A stretch of DNA of 64,000 bases from Candidatus Nanopelagicales bacterium (GCA_018401415.1 JAGYKV010000009.1:124001-188000), one strand, 5' to 3'; counted from the first letter of the stretch, positions 27,972 to 37,610 are shown. Program-made: numbers and translations. The notes: generated by a model from the sequence alone, not told the origin.

Positions 27972-29911
27972 CGGGTGCCTGCACTTTCGAGTTGTTCCTC
28001 GGGGGCCGGTTCGAGTTCAGCATCCAGTGGATCCGGCACTCCATACTCGTATGGGCGCTCGGTCACAACGGGTAGAACTGCAAAGTTATTGAGGGGCACC
28101 GGTGTTGGTGTCTGCCATTCCAATGACTTGGATCCCCATGGGTTCCCAGAAGCGACCACCCCTGATTTCCACGAGAAGACAATGGCGGCGAGGAAAATCA
28201 GCACGCCAATTCCAATGACGTAGGCCCCAATCGTGGAGATCCAGTTGGAAATATTGAATTGTTCATCAAATTGCAGAACCCGACGTGGCTGTCCTTGCAA
28301 CCCGGCGACAAACATGGATCCGAAGGTGAACTGGAATCCAATGAATGTGGTCCACAGGCCAATGGAGCCAAGTCGTTCGTCGAGGATTCTTCCGGTCATC
28401 TTCGGGAAGTAGAAAGCGATTCCGCCCATGGCTCCGAAGAAGCCCGCACCCATCAGCATGTAGTGGAAGTGAGCTACCACGAACATGCCTCCATGGAAGT
28501 ACTGGTCCGCAGGGACATCGGACAGATACACACCCGTGACCCCACCGATCATCTTGTTAAAGATAACGGCGTACACGGCCATGAGAGGTAGACGAGTCCA
28601 TGCGGTGCCTCGCCACAGGGTGCCGATCACGACCAGAACCAGGAAACCAACGGGAATGGAAATCATTTCGGTGGACAACATGAATGGATAGTTAGCAGCT
28701 GGTGCCCAGCCGGTCATGTACATGTGGTGTGCCCACACCAAACCGCTCAGTGCCACCACTCCCACAATGCCCGCAACAGCGAAGTTATAGGAGAAAAGTG
28801 GTTTGCGCATAAAGACTGGGATCAATTCCATCATGATGGCCATGCTGGGAATCAAAATCACGTATACCTCGGGGTGACCCAATAGCCAGAAGAGGTTTTC
28901 GTAGAGCCACACACTTCCGCCTTCGAGCGGATTGAAAAATGAGGTATTAAATATCCGGTCAGTGAGGGACAGAATCTGCGAGTACTGGTAGAACGGGAAT
29001 GCATAAAGACCCATTAAGGAAGCCGCGAAAATTCCGTATACCAAAATTGGAGTGCGTGACCAGGTCATTCCCTTGCAGCGCATGGTCAAAATCGTGGTCA
29101 TGAGGTTGACGCTTGCAATACCGGTAGAAATCGCAAACACAATAATTGTCATCTGGTAACCCAGCACTCCCGAAGGCGCCTGAGCAATCAGGGGCTGATA
29201 CGCCGACCAGCCATCGCGCATTCCGCCGAGGAAAAGTGAACTGATCAAGCATGGAACCGCGGCAACGAGGAGCCACAGACTCAACGCATTGAGTCGTGGG
29301 TAGGCCATGTCGCGGGCACCGATCATGATCGGAACAATGAAGTTACCGATTGGGCCGCTGATCACAATGATCATGGCGATCACCATGGCGATGCCATGGG
29401 TACCAATGATTGCGTTATAAAAACTTGGTGAGAAAACTTCACTCCATGTGACGCCGAGTTCGGTGCGGATCAACATTGCGAGCAGGCCACCGAAGCCGAA
29501 CACGATCAGGGTCACGATGAAGTACTGGATACCCACGACTTTGTGATCGGTGGTGTATCTCCAGTAGCGCCCCTTACCCATGTCCTTACCGGCCATGTAT
29601 TCAGCGTCTTCGTGTGTTTGTTCACGGCCGAGTACCCAGCGAATTGGGCCGACGAATGCGCCCATGCCGGCCATGAACCCGATAACCCAGCCCAAGAGGA
29701 CTGCCAAATACACGAGATCGCCTTCAATGGGGGCAAAGGTGATGGGGCTCGAAGCCCCGGTGGGAACAAATTGACTGGTGATTATTCCCAGGATGGCCGC
29801 CAGGCCAATACCACCCGCCAAGCCAGTGCCGAAATTGAGGCGCCGCATGATTCCGCCGGCTGCACCGTGCTGCGTGGGCTGCGGAACTTCCACGCTGTGA
29901 ATCACACTCAT
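27968..29911 (-). CDS. ctaD: Cytochrome c oxidase subunit I
   Basis: 647 residues. Diagnostic motifs: HGIAMVIAM for a heme ligand region, FWLLGHPEVYVI for CuB and the cross-linked Tyr, WAHHMYMTG for the CuB His pair, and VAHFHYMLMG for the heme a/a3 His ligands. It is the catalytic subunit that reduces O2 to water and pumps protons. About 60 extra N-terminal residues include two further helices. The ATGA overlap with subunit II continues a tightly coupled operon. Confidence 0.97.
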   Translation of the reverse strand: MSVIHSVEVPQPTQHGAAGGIMRRLNFGTGLAGGIGLAAILGIITSQFVPTGASSPITFAPIEGDLVYLAVLLGWVIGFMAGMGAFVGPIRWVLGREQTHEDAEYMAGKDMGKGRYWRYTTDHKVVGIQYFIVTLIVFGFGGLLAMLIRTELGVTWSEVFSPSFYNAIIGTHGIAMVIAMIIVISGPIGNFIVPIMIGARDMAYPRLNALSLWLLVAAVPCLISSLFLGGMRDGWSAYQPLIAQAPSGVLGYQMTIIVFAISTGIASVNLMTTILTMRCKGMTWSRTPILVYGIFAASLMGLYAFPFYQYSQILSLTDRIFNTSFFNPLEGGSVWLYENLFWLLGHPEVYVILIPSMAIMMELIPVFMRKPLFSYNFAVAGIVGVVALSGLVWAHHMYMTGWAPAANYPFMLSTEMISIPVGFLVLVVIGTLWRGTAWTRLPLMAVYAVIFNKMIGGVTGVYLSDVPADQYFHGGMFVVAHFHYMLMGAGFFGAMGGIAFYFPKMTGRILDERLGSIGLWTTFIGFQFTFGSMFVAGLQGQPRRVLQFDEQFNISNWISTIGAYVIGIGVLIFLAAIVFSWKSGVVASGNPWGSKSLEWQTPTPVPLNNFAVLPVVTERPYEYGVPDPLDAELEPAPEEQLESAGTR

Positions 29912-30762
29912 GAGGTCCTCATTCCGCCCATTTCGCGGGTCCAGGTATTAAAGGCCTCCTGTGACACGACTCGAATTTCTGTTTCCATGTAGGCGTGGTG
30001 CATGCCGCACAATTCAGCGCAGCGCAGGTTGAAAACTCCTTCTTTATTCGGAGTAACACCTGTTTGCGTGATTGCACCAGGATTGGCATCGATCTTCACA
30101 CCCAGCTCCACCAACCAGAAATTGTGAATAACGTCTTTGCTCGTGATATTGAAATACACGGGTTTATCTACCGGCAGATACAAAACATTGGCAACGATTC
30201 CGTCGTGTTGCGGGTAGGCGAATGTCCACACCCACTGCTGTCCGGTGACATTGACAATCACCGAGTTGTTGTCCCCGGGTTGTTGATCCGCCGAAATGGT
30301 GCCGTAGGAATTGGCCGTGATCTGCGCCAACTCAATGAGTCCCCACACAACGAGGAAAAACGCCAATAGGCTGGAGGCAAATGTCCAGAGGATCACTCCA
30401 ATTCGATTTGTTCGAATGGCAGGGCTTTCTTGCATGGGGGGTTCGTCGCCGGAGACCTGCTTCCAGCCAATCAGACTGTAGAGAAGCACCGCGAACACAA
30501 AGGCCGTGATGGGGATAGAAACAACAGTGAAGACAAAAACAGTTTGTTCAATTTCTTCCATGATTTTAGATGCAGGTGCACCCGTCTGATTCATGGCAGC
30601 CACCATCAACCAAGCCAGTGGGAGGAGCAGGAAACCGATAACCACGGTCCAAATCAGGATGTGCCGTGCATAGGGGCGCCGCAACCACGTGCGGAACCGA
30701 TGCATGGAAGGTGGGCGGTTGGTTGGCGATTCCGGCTGGTCAGGAATTTGGGTAATGGTCAC
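29908..30762 (-). CDS. ctaC: Cytochrome c oxidase subunit II
   Basis: 284 residues with two N-terminal helices and a periplasm-facing cupredoxin domain. The CuA site is complete: HNFWLVELGVK supplies the first His, and CAELCGMHHAYM supplies Cys, Glu backbone, Cys, His and Met. It accepts electrons from cytochrome c and passes them to subunit I. It overlaps the cupredoxin gene upstream and subunit I downstream by four bases each. Confidence 0.96.
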   Translation of the reverse strand: MTITQIPDQPESPTNRPPSMHRFRTWLRRPYARHILIWTVVIGFLLLPLAWLMVAAMNQTGAPASKIMEEIEQTVFVFTVVSIPITAFVFAVLLYSLIGWKQVSGDEPPMQESPAIRTNRIGVILWTFASSLLAFFLVVWGLIELAQITANSYGTISADQQPGDNNSVIVNVTGQQWVWTFAYPQHDGIVANVLYLPVDKPVYFNITSKDVIHNFWLVELGVKIDANPGAITQTGVTPNKEGVFNLRCAELCGMHHAYMETEIRVVSQEAFNTWTREMGGMRTS

Positions 30763-31508
30763 GCGACAACCTCAAACGTGCCGGCCATCCAGCCACGCGT
30801 CTGCATGGGACCGCTGAATTCTTGGTACAAGTCACCGCACGGGAATTCGCAGTTCCAGACATACATTCCAGCATCTCCGGTGACAAAAGTGATGGTCACG
30901 GTCTGTGGATCAACCGGGTATCCATCTTTATCTGTTTTGGCATTCGCCTTGTTCATGGGTAGCGGCACATTGAGGAACATGGCTTCTTGGCTTGATTCGT
31001 CGTATTGGTGAACCGTGAATGTGTGCCCGACTTCGTTCTGTTTGAGACCTTTCACCGTTTTCCCGTTCCACGTCATGGTGCCGTCAAGGCTTCCGTGGAC
31101 CCGAGCGAAATATGGGTTATAAATCTGACCGCCGGAATCGTATTGGGTGAATGTCATGGTGATCACCGAGTTAGCCGGCACCTGAATGGTGGTGGAAGGG
31201 TCGTAGAACGGTTGGCCAGAAAGCCAGTTGGTTTCATAGGCAGACGGAGTTGCGGGAGGTGGGACCGATGCCGAACTATTCGGATACACGCTCAGGGCCA
31301 ATGTCGCGTGCGGCAGTTTTCCCTTGGGAGTGTCCACCATGGTGCCATCGGGAATCGCCACAATGGCCGCTGGTCCTTGCTCTCTCGCGGAGTTGAAAAC
31401 GGCAACCCCTGCGACAACCGCGATCCCGGCAAGGACGGTGGCGAATGTCACCAAGAAGCGTTTCACGAAGCAATTACCCCAATCAGACCAAGTTTCGGAC
31501 TTACCCAC
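30759..31508 (-). CDS. Membrane-anchored cupredoxin-like protein leading the oxidase operon
   Basis: 249 residues or 236 if the GTG at 31469 is used. KRFLVTFATVLAGIAVVAGV is an N-terminal anchor. The C-terminal region resembles oxidase subunit II: YVWNCEFPCGDLYQEFSGPM has a CxxxC pair and a distal Met, with upstream His residues in GHTFTVHQY. The His that normally follows the second Cys of CuA by four residues is absent. It may be a copper-binding electron carrier or copper donor for the oxidase. First gene of the operon, divergent from ctaG. Confidence 0.75.
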   Translation of the reverse strand: MGKSETWSDWGNCFVKRFLVTFATVLAGIAVVAGVAVFNSAREQGPAAIVAIPDGTMVDTPKGKLPHATLALSVYPNSSASVPPPATPSAYETNWLSGQPFYDPSTTIQVPANSVITMTFTQYDSGGQIYNPYFARVHGSLDGTMTWNGKTVKGLKQNEVGHTFTVHQYDESSQEAMFLNVPLPMNKANAKTDKDGYPVDPQTVTITFVTGDAGMYVWNCEFPCGDLYQEFSGPMQTRGWMAGTFEVVA

Positions 31509-31669
31509 ACATTGTCGACAACAATTGAGTGGAATACTAGACCGCTACGGCTCTGAACGGAGCCACATTCACCCACAATTTGCCGGCCAGACTCATTCCC
31601 GACCAAATCAGGGTCGAATCGCACCCGCCGAGAGGACTTAGAGTTGTCCCGTGTCCGGATTAATGGCAG

Positions 31670-32545
31670 GTGATTGAAGCCATGCAAATTATCCCGCAGC
31701 AACTGGGGTGGCTCGAGTTCGATGTCTGGACCGCAGCCAATCTGCTCCTTCTGGGCCTGCTCTATTTCATTGGGGTGTACCGAGTTCATGCAGCCGGGCA
31801 GAAGTGGCCCATGGGGCGATCAATCTCATTTGCCCTAGCTCTTTTCCTCCTTGTGATTGCCTATTTGGGCCCATTCGGGGCGTGGGCACATGCCGCCTTT
31901 TGGCCACACATGTCCCAGCACTTGATCGTCATGATGCTGGTTGGTCCATTTATTGTGTTGTCCAACCCGGTGTGGCTCCTGTTTCTCAACCTTTCCGGAT
32001 CAGGTCGGCGCAAGCTGGTTCGAGTTCTCCGCAGTCGTCCGGTTGCCATTGCCACGACACCCTGGGTGGGTTGGGTGTTCTTCGCTTCTGTTCTCTTCGG
32101 AAGTCACATTGGCCCGGTCATGAACCTGACGATCCAGGATCACGACTTCATGATGTTCATTGAACGACCCCTGTATTTGATCGCAGCATTGGTCTTCTAT
32201 TACCCGCTCTTGGGGAACGACCTGATCGCTAAGCGCCCCGATCCAAGTATTCGAGTTCTCTCCCTTGGCTTAATGATGATTCCCGAGACAACCCTCGGCA
32301 TGGTGGTGCATTTTGCGCCGGTCACACTCTTTGATGCATATGCCGAGATAGCCCCGCTGTATGGCATTGATGCACTCACAGACCAAAAATTCGCGGGGGC
32401 AACCATGTGGGCTACTGCCATGGTGATTGATGGTTTCTGGATGATGTTCGCGGCCTTGGAATGGTGGAAAGATCAGGAGAGGCGCACCCGCAAAATGGAA
32501 CGCGAAGAACGAGCGGAACAGGTTGCCGGGGACACGCATGTATAG
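31670..32545 (+). CDS. ctaG: CtaG/Caa3-type cytochrome oxidase assembly protein
   Basis: 291 residues (or 287 from the ATG at 31682) with about seven helices. Family features: WPHMSQHLIVMMLVGPFIVL with conserved His pair, HDFMMFIERPLYLIAALVFYYPLLG in pieces, and the charged tail EWWKDQERRTRK. These proteins are required for caa3-type oxidase assembly, probably CuB delivery. It is divergent from the cox operon and overlaps the next gene by eight bases. Confidence 0.92.
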   Translation: MIEAMQIIPQQLGWLEFDVWTAANLLLLGLLYFIGVYRVHAAGQKWPMGRSISFALALFLLVIAYLGPFGAWAHAAFWPHMSQHLIVMMLVGPFIVLSNPVWLLFLNLSGSGRRKLVRVLRSRPVAIATTPWVGWVFFASVLFGSHIGPVMNLTIQDHDFMMFIERPLYLIAALVFYYPLLGNDLIAKRPDPSIRVLSLGLMMIPETTLGMVVHFAPVTLFDAYAEIAPLYGIDALTDQKFAGATMWATAMVIDGFWMMFAALEWWKDQERRTRKMEREERAEQVAGDTHV

Positions 32546-33142
32546 CCACCGGATTCTGTGGGGCATATTCATTGGTGCGTTCAGCCTCAGCCTCACCATC
32601 ACCGGCTGTTCTTCCTCAACTGTTTTCTCGCCAACAGATGAACTCGTTATTCCGCTGCCCACGGGGTTTTAGATAACTCCAACTCAGCTGTCGGCGTCAC
32701 CCTGATTCCGGTGGCCCAAAGGGTTGCCCTTCCGCCTCTATCCGGCACGGACCTCAACGGCACCGATTCTGTTATCAATTACTCCGACGCTCGCGCCACG
32801 GTGATTAATTCCTGGGCATCATGGTGCGCACCGTGTCGAATTGAGTTGCCCGAGTTCGCGCAGGCAGCCCTAGATCCGCAGTTCACAGACGTAAACTTCA
32901 TTGGTCTGAATGTCCGCGATTCGCTGGACGCGGCTCGTGCTTTCTCCGCGGATTTAACTTTTGCGAGTCTGATGGACCCTGACGGAGTGTTACTTGCGCA
33001 AATTCCCGATGTTCCACCGCAGGCTTTGCCCAGCACGGTAATCGCAGATCAACAGGGCCGAGTTGCTGCGCGCATTATTGGACCGGTACCCAGTGGTGAT
33101 CTCGATGAGATCATTCAGTGGGTTCTTGATAACGAGAATTAA
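32538..33142 (+). CDS. TlpA/ResA-like thioredoxin lipoprotein, split by one frameshift
   Basis: An ATG at 32538 inside the ctaG end opens a signal peptide with lipobox TITGC (Cys24) and runs to LPTGF, then stops. One frame over, LDNSNSAVGVTLIPVAQ continues into a thioredoxin fold with WCAPC in SWASWCAPCRIELPEF. Adding one T in the TTTT run near 32668-32671 joins them. The whole gene encodes an exported thiol-disulfide oxidoreductase. Next to ctaG it could reduce CuA or cytochrome c cysteines; that role is inferred. Confidence 0.85.
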
Positions 33143-33144
33143 TC

Positions 33145-33966
33145 GTGCCCATACAGGTCATCACAACACTGGATGATCCGCGCTTGGATGTCTACCGCTC
33201 CCTCACCGATGTCGCATTGCGCTCTGCACGGGAACCTGAAACAGGGATTTACATTGCAGAAAGTGCCAAAGTTATTTCACGCGCAGTGCAATCAGGTCAC
33301 AAACCCATTTCAATATTGATGGAACACGGCTGGCTTGAGCGCATGCGCGCACTCCTTGGCACCGAACTCATGGATTCACACATTGATATTTTCGTCGGCG
33401 ATCATGCTCTCTTGGAAGAACTCACCGGCTTTCACGTGCACCGAGGCGCGTTGGCTGCAATGCACCGACCACCTACTGCATCTGTGAACGAAGTGATTGC
33501 TGGTGCGAAAAGAATTGCCGTCTTAGAGAACATTGTTGACCACACCAATGTGGGCGCTATTTTTCGATCCGCTGCCGGCCTTGGCATTGATGCGATTCTG
33601 ATTACGCACCAATGCGCTGACCCGCTGTACCGCCGAAGTATTCGGGTCTCCATGGGTGCAGTTTTTTCCATTCCGTGGACAAGAATTCCCCACTGGCCGG
33701 GTGCCATCATCGAGCTACATGAACAGGGATTTCACACCGCGGCTCTCTCCCCTGGCAGTGATTCCCAGTCACTTGAAAACTTCGCCGCAGAGCACCACGT
33801 GAAAGTTGCTTTTGTTCTCGGTTCCGAAGGCGATGGACTCACACCCGAATCATTGTCAGCGTGCCAAAGCGTTGTTCACATTCCCATGAGCCATGACGTG
33901 AGTTCGCTCAATGTCGCCGCCGCATCTGCTGTGGTCTTTTGGGCTATGCGCGCACATACTTATTAA
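33145..33966 (+). CDS. SpoU/TrmH-family RNA 2'-O-methyltransferase
   Basis: 273 residues starting with GTG. SPOUT motifs: NVGAIFRSAAGLGID (motif 1), FVLGSEGDGL (motif 2), IPMSHDVSSLNVAAASAVVF (motif 3, trefoil knot). The N-terminal domain resembles the substrate-binding domain of rRNA methylases. It would methylate a ribose in rRNA or tRNA using SAM; the target nucleotide cannot be read. Its end overlaps the convergent RibD-like gene by 23 bases. Confidence 0.92.
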   Translation: MPIQVITTLDDPRLDVYRSLTDVALRSAREPETGIYIAESAKVISRAVQSGHKPISILMEHGWLERMRALLGTELMDSHIDIFVGDHALLEELTGFHVHRGALAAMHRPPTASVNEVIAGAKRIAVLENIVDHTNVGAIFRSAAGLGIDAILITHQCADPLYRRSIRVSMGAVFSIPWTRIPHWPGAIIELHEQGFHTAALSPGSDSQSLENFAAEHHVKVAFVLGSEGDGLTPESLSACQSVVHIPMSHDVSSLNVAAASAVVFWAMRAHTY

Positions 33967-34909
33967 AGATAAATCCTTCGTCGTCCCAGACGTAGTCCAG
34001 TACCCAATCAATTCGATTCGGCTCCAGATCAACAACACTTGCCGGCACGTCTTGACCAACGAGCATGGGAGCAATTGTCAAATCAATCTCGTCAATCTCT
34101 GAGAAGAGGTCACGCAAAAGACGGGGTCCGCCCTCGCACACAATTCGCGTGAACCCACGCTGACGTAAAACTTCAAGTGCATCAAGTGGCAGTGATGCGC
34201 ATTCAATGATTTCCACGCGCCCTGTTGCCTGAATCTCTTCAGCCATCAATGTGCGTTCCCTTGTTGCCGAACCGTCGGTGAACACCATTGGAGTCATTGC
34301 GGATTCCCCGAACAGTGGCTCCTCCCACGGAAGGTCAAGTGACGCGCTGACAATTGCCACGACCGGTGCAGGTTGCGCGCCGATTGCTGCACGCGCAGAC
34401 TGCCACTCGGGTTTAGCGACCATGGGGCGGTAACGCTCAGCTCGAATTGTCTGGGCACCCACGAGCACTACATCGGCCAAACGCCTGGCCTCGACAAGAA
34501 CTTCGCGGTCACGATCACTGGAGATACTGCGACTTTTACCATCTGGGCCAAAAAATGCGCCATCGATTGTTTGAACCATCATGGCCCTGATCCACCAAAT
34601 GGGCGGCCACGCATAAATCTCAGCTAACTCGAGAACATCCTCTACTAGTTCGAGTGCTTCACCTTCACTTATTTTCTCCTTCAACTTTTTTCGCTGCATG
34701 CGGCGCCGGATGTAGACTACGAGCTTGCGCTTCACGCGACGCGCCCAATGAAATTCGGTGGCCAAGACGGTCAAGCCCGCCAAAATCGTGACAATTCCAG
34801 GTCCGGGGAGAACCAACATCGCCACACCTGCAATTAACAAACTGGCACCCACCGTTGCCACGACTGTCCGCCGAATGGCACGCGAGCCGGTGGGCTGACT
34901 AAGTTTCAT
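33944..34909 (-). CDS. Fusion of a PGPGW membrane domain and a RibD C-terminal-like reductase
   Basis: 321 residues. Residues 1-75 have two short helices with the PGPG motif (AMLVLPGPGIVTILAGL) of the small PGPGW family. Residues about 105-321 match RibD_C/dihydrofolate-reductase-like proteins: WIRAMMVQTIDGAFFGPDGKS, LADVVLVGAQTIRAERY, and CEGGPRLLRDLF. In many actinobacteria these are separate genes. The acidic joint (GEALELVEDVLELAEIYAWP) looks natural, yet a single indel could also have merged two genes. The start overlaps the end of terC by 11 bases. Confidence 0.8.
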   Translation of the reverse strand: MKLSQPTGSRAIRRTVVATVGASLLIAGVAMLVLPGPGIVTILAGLTVLATEFHWARRVKRKLVVYIRRRMQRKKLKEKISEGEALELVEDVLELAEIYAWPPIWWIRAMMVQTIDGAFFGPDGKSRSISSDRDREVLVEARRLADVVLVGAQTIRAERYRPMVAKPEWQSARAAIGAQPAPVVAIVSASLDLPWEEPLFGESAMTPMVFTDGSATRERTLMAEEIQATGRVEIIECASLPLDALEVLRQRGFTRIVCEGGPRLLRDLFSEIDEIDLTIAPMLVGQDVPASVVDLEPNRIDWVLDYVWDDEGFIFNKYVRA

Positions 34910-35846
34910 GCCCCTCTTTCACTGACTTGGCGCCTTCCTCTCTGGTCGAGACGAGGCTGGCGATCACGGAGACCGCGATCAACGCGACTACCACGCCAAG
35001 ACTAATGGCAGTGGGAATCTTGAAAAAGGCATGTCCCACGATCATCTTGATCCCAACAAAGACCAGCACGAGTGACAGGCCGATCTTGAGATAAATGAAT
35101 CGGTGCATGAGATCGGCCAGCAGGAAATACATGGCACGCAAGCCAAGAATCGCCAGGGCATTACTAGCGAAAACCAGGAACGGTTCTTGGGTGATTGCAA
35201 AGATTGCCGGTATGGAATCAACCGCAAAAATAATGTCGGTGACTTCAACAAGAACCAATACCGCTAAGAGTGGGGTGGCGAAAAGGATTCCATTTTTGCG
35301 GGTGAAGAATTTCTGACCTTCGTATTCGTCGGTGGTTCGAACAAGGCGCCGGAAAAGCTTTAATGTTTTCGAGTTTGAGACATCAAAGTGTTCATTCCGC
35401 TGTTTCATCATTTTGATACCGGTCAAAATCAAGAATGCCCCGAATATGTAGAGAACCCATGCATAGGATGCAATGAGGACAGCACCAGCTGCAATAAAGA
35501 TCGCCCGGAACACGAGCGCTCCGAGAACTCCGTAAAAGAGAACCCGGTGCTGGTACTCGCGAGGCACGGCAAAGTAGCTGAAGATCATGGCCCAGACAAA
35601 AACGTTGTCCACCGCCAGCGACTTCTCAATCAAATATCCGGCGAAGTACTGCATGCCGAATTCACTACCGAAGTACCACCAGATCAATCCGCCCACGATT
35701 GTGGCGACACTCACCCAAATCGCCGACCAGACCGCGGCCTCCTTAACCGAAATAACGTGCGCATCTTTGTGCATAAAAAGATCGACGGCCAACATCGCCA
35801 GCACAATTCCGAGGAGGACGAGCCACACCCAAAGATCTACAACCAT
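34899..35846 (-). CDS. TerC/Alx-family membrane protein, likely Mn2+ exporter
   Basis: 315 residues with about nine helices. TerC hallmarks include EKSLAVDNVFVWAMIFSYF and TDIIFAVDSIPAIFAITQEPF, each supplying conserved acidic residues inside the membrane. Recent work on Alx and related TerC proteins links them to Mn2+ efflux, matching the Mn2+ riboswitch found in the leader here. Ribosome site GAGGAA precedes the ATG. Confidence 0.92.
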   Translation of the reverse strand: MVVDLWVWLVLLGIVLAMLAVDLFMHKDAHVISVKEAAVWSAIWVSVATIVGGLIWWYFGSEFGMQYFAGYLIEKSLAVDNVFVWAMIFSYFAVPREYQHRVLFYGVLGALVFRAIFIAAGAVLIASYAWVLYIFGAFLILTGIKMMKQRNEHFDVSNSKTLKLFRRLVRTTDEYEGQKFFTRKNGILFATPLLAVLVLVEVTDIIFAVDSIPAIFAITQEPFLVFASNALAILGLRAMYFLLADLMHRFIYLKIGLSLVLVFVGIKMIVGHAFFKIPTAISLGVVVALIAVSVIASLVSTREEGAKSVKEGHET

Positions 35847-35854
35847 TGAAATTC

Positions 35855-35983
35855 CTCACGCAAGGTCGCCGAAGCGACTTAACGCAAGGTCTCCGCCACC
35901 GGGTGAAACTCCGGCCTGAGCACCGAGTGTGGATTGCCACACCGTATTGACGACGCCCAGCAGATGGGGTACTCCCCTTGTGA
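35855..35983 (-). promoter_or_regulatory. Mn2+-sensing yybP-ykoY riboswitch with expression platform, upstream of terC
   Basis: On the - strand the aptamer begins CAAGGGGAGTACCCC (near 35983) and ends GGAGACCTTGCG (near 35883), the paired signatures of the yybP-ykoY class. Between them lie GTCGTCAATACGGTG and GGTGCTCAGGCC, also typical. After the aptamer, ACCTTGCGT is repeated beyond a GTCGC-TTCG-GCGAC hairpin, right before the terC ribosome site. The second copy could compete for the 5' CAAGG strand. The rest of 35984-36201 holds no gene I can see. Confidence 0.87.
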
Positions 35984-36201
35984 GCCGAATACTAAATGCT
36001 CAGAGCCGACCCTGCACACCGAAGGGTCTGCCTGTCACCCGGTATCAACATGGATATCAACGCACCTGCTGTCATGAGGTGATCGTGAACGCCCGGCGGT
36101 CCTAATAGATAGGCAAGTTATCGAGTGACCGGCGCAGGCGTCGTGGCTTAATCGGGGTGGGGACCAGCACAACCTCAGGTGCTTCAATGCTCACCTATTA
36201 A

Positions 36202-36402
36202 TCAAAGCAATGCGGATTCGTCCTGCCACTCTTGCCCCGCACTGAGTGGGAAACTGGATAAACACTCGGATAAAAGGTGATCCCATTCCTCCCACGGCAG
36301 TGACTGATCCGAGGTGAGGATCTTTTCCACCGCAATGGTTTGGGCTTGCTCGAGTAACCGCACAAATTCCGAGATATTGCCATCCACGGTGACGCTGCTC
36401 AT
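36202..36402 (-). CDS. Small acidic protein, unknown function
   Basis: 66 residues with no membrane segment. An excellent AAAGGAGG lies five bases before the ATG, which makes translation likely despite the small size. The sequence is acidic and Trp/Glu-rich (SLPWEEWDHLLSECLSSF). It stands alone between the riboswitch region and the esterase gene. No family is recognised. Confidence 0.6.
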   Translation of the reverse strand: MSSVTVDGNISEFVRLLEQAQTIAVEKILTSDQSLPWEEWDHLLSECLSSFPLSAGQEWQDESALL

Positions 36403-36547
36403 TCGTCCTCCTTTATCACTTGCTCGTTGTTTCTCTTGCTAGTTGGGTTATACCCAGAAACTCAGTGGCTAAACAACATGTGTGTAATTATTTTTTCGCC
36501 TCCCGTGACCCCATGGCGCAATAGCGCAATAGCAATAGGTTGTGCAC

Positions 36548-37510
36548 ATGAAATTTCGGGGCGTCGATCCTGCCTTTATCCCGGCACTCGCACGTTTGGC
36601 CATGATTCAGCGTGGAGCTCCTTCAACTGGGCCTGATGACATCCCTGCGCTGCGCAATCGTGCCGCCGGCATGGCGACGTGGCTCTCCTTACAATTTGGT
36701 CAGGTGCCAGGAATCACCATCACCGACCATCATGCTGGTGAGGTACGAGTCCGGGAATACACACCAGAGAACATGCGAGTCCAGGATGCACAATCTCCAG
36801 CGATATTGCACATTCATGGTGGCGGCATGATCATGAGCACTGTTGAGGCCTACGACCAGAGATGCAGTGCTTATGCTAAGGCCACGGGCTTCCCGGTGTA
36901 CTCCGTCGATTACCGACTGGCGCCCGAGCACCCATATCCAGCCGCCATTGATGACTGCTTCCATGCCTTCCAGTGGTTGGTGGACAACTCCGAATCCTTG
37001 AATATCAATCCCCGCCACATTGCACTTCTGGGTAACAGCGCCGGCTCGGGTTTGGCCGCGGCGCTCTCGCTCAGATTGCGCGACACCAACTCCATTCAGC
37101 CCAGATGCCAAGTGCTGATTTACCCCATGCTCGATCACAGGACGATCACCGTGAAGCCAGGCTGGGAGAAGACGTGGCTGTACTGGTCCTTTCAGGATAA
37201 CCGGACTGCATGGACTGCTTACCTGGGAAACCTCCCAACCCACGAGAAACCACCGATCTACGCCGTCCCGGCACTGGCCATTGACCTCGGTGGCTTGCCG
37301 GACACATATATATGTGTCGGAACAGCAGATATTTTCCTCGACGAAGACTTGGAATTTGCCCAGCGCCTGCAGGCTGCCGGCGTGAACACCGTGGTGGAGG
37401 TTATTGAGGGGGCTCCCCACAACTTTGACTACCTCACCCCGCATTGCCCCCAATCTCGCAAGTCATGGCGCTCTCGATTCCATTATCTGGTCAGCCATCT
37501 TCGGGACTAA
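36548..37510 (+). CDS. Alpha/beta hydrolase of the hormone-sensitive-lipase type
   Basis: 320 residues. The oxyanion-hole motif HGGG appears in ILHIHGGGMIMS and the nucleophile elbow GNSAGSGLAAAL follows. YRLAPEHPYPAAIDDC is the HSL family block. A later Asp (GTADIFLDED) and His (GAPHNFDYL) complete the triad. It probably hydrolyses short acyl esters in the cytosol. I prefer the ATG at 36548 over a start two codons earlier. Confidence 0.92.
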   Translation: MKFRGVDPAFIPALARLAMIQRGAPSTGPDDIPALRNRAAGMATWLSLQFGQVPGITITDHHAGEVRVREYTPENMRVQDAQSPAILHIHGGGMIMSTVEAYDQRCSAYAKATGFPVYSVDYRLAPEHPYPAAIDDCFHAFQWLVDNSESLNINPRHIALLGNSAGSGLAAALSLRLRDTNSIQPRCQVLIYPMLDHRTITVKPGWEKTWLYWSFQDNRTAWTAYLGNLPTHEKPPIYAVPALAIDLGGLPDTYICVGTADIFLDEDLEFAQRLQAAGVNTVVEVIEGAPHNFDYLTPHCPQSRKSWRSRFHYLVSHLRD

Positions 37511-37610
37511 AGTCACCGAATTTGGGTCAATCAGACGCTATGAATCGAGTGAAAAATGGCGCAATATTGTTCAATAACCCGGAAATCAAACCCTAGGAAT
37601 TGAGCCAATC

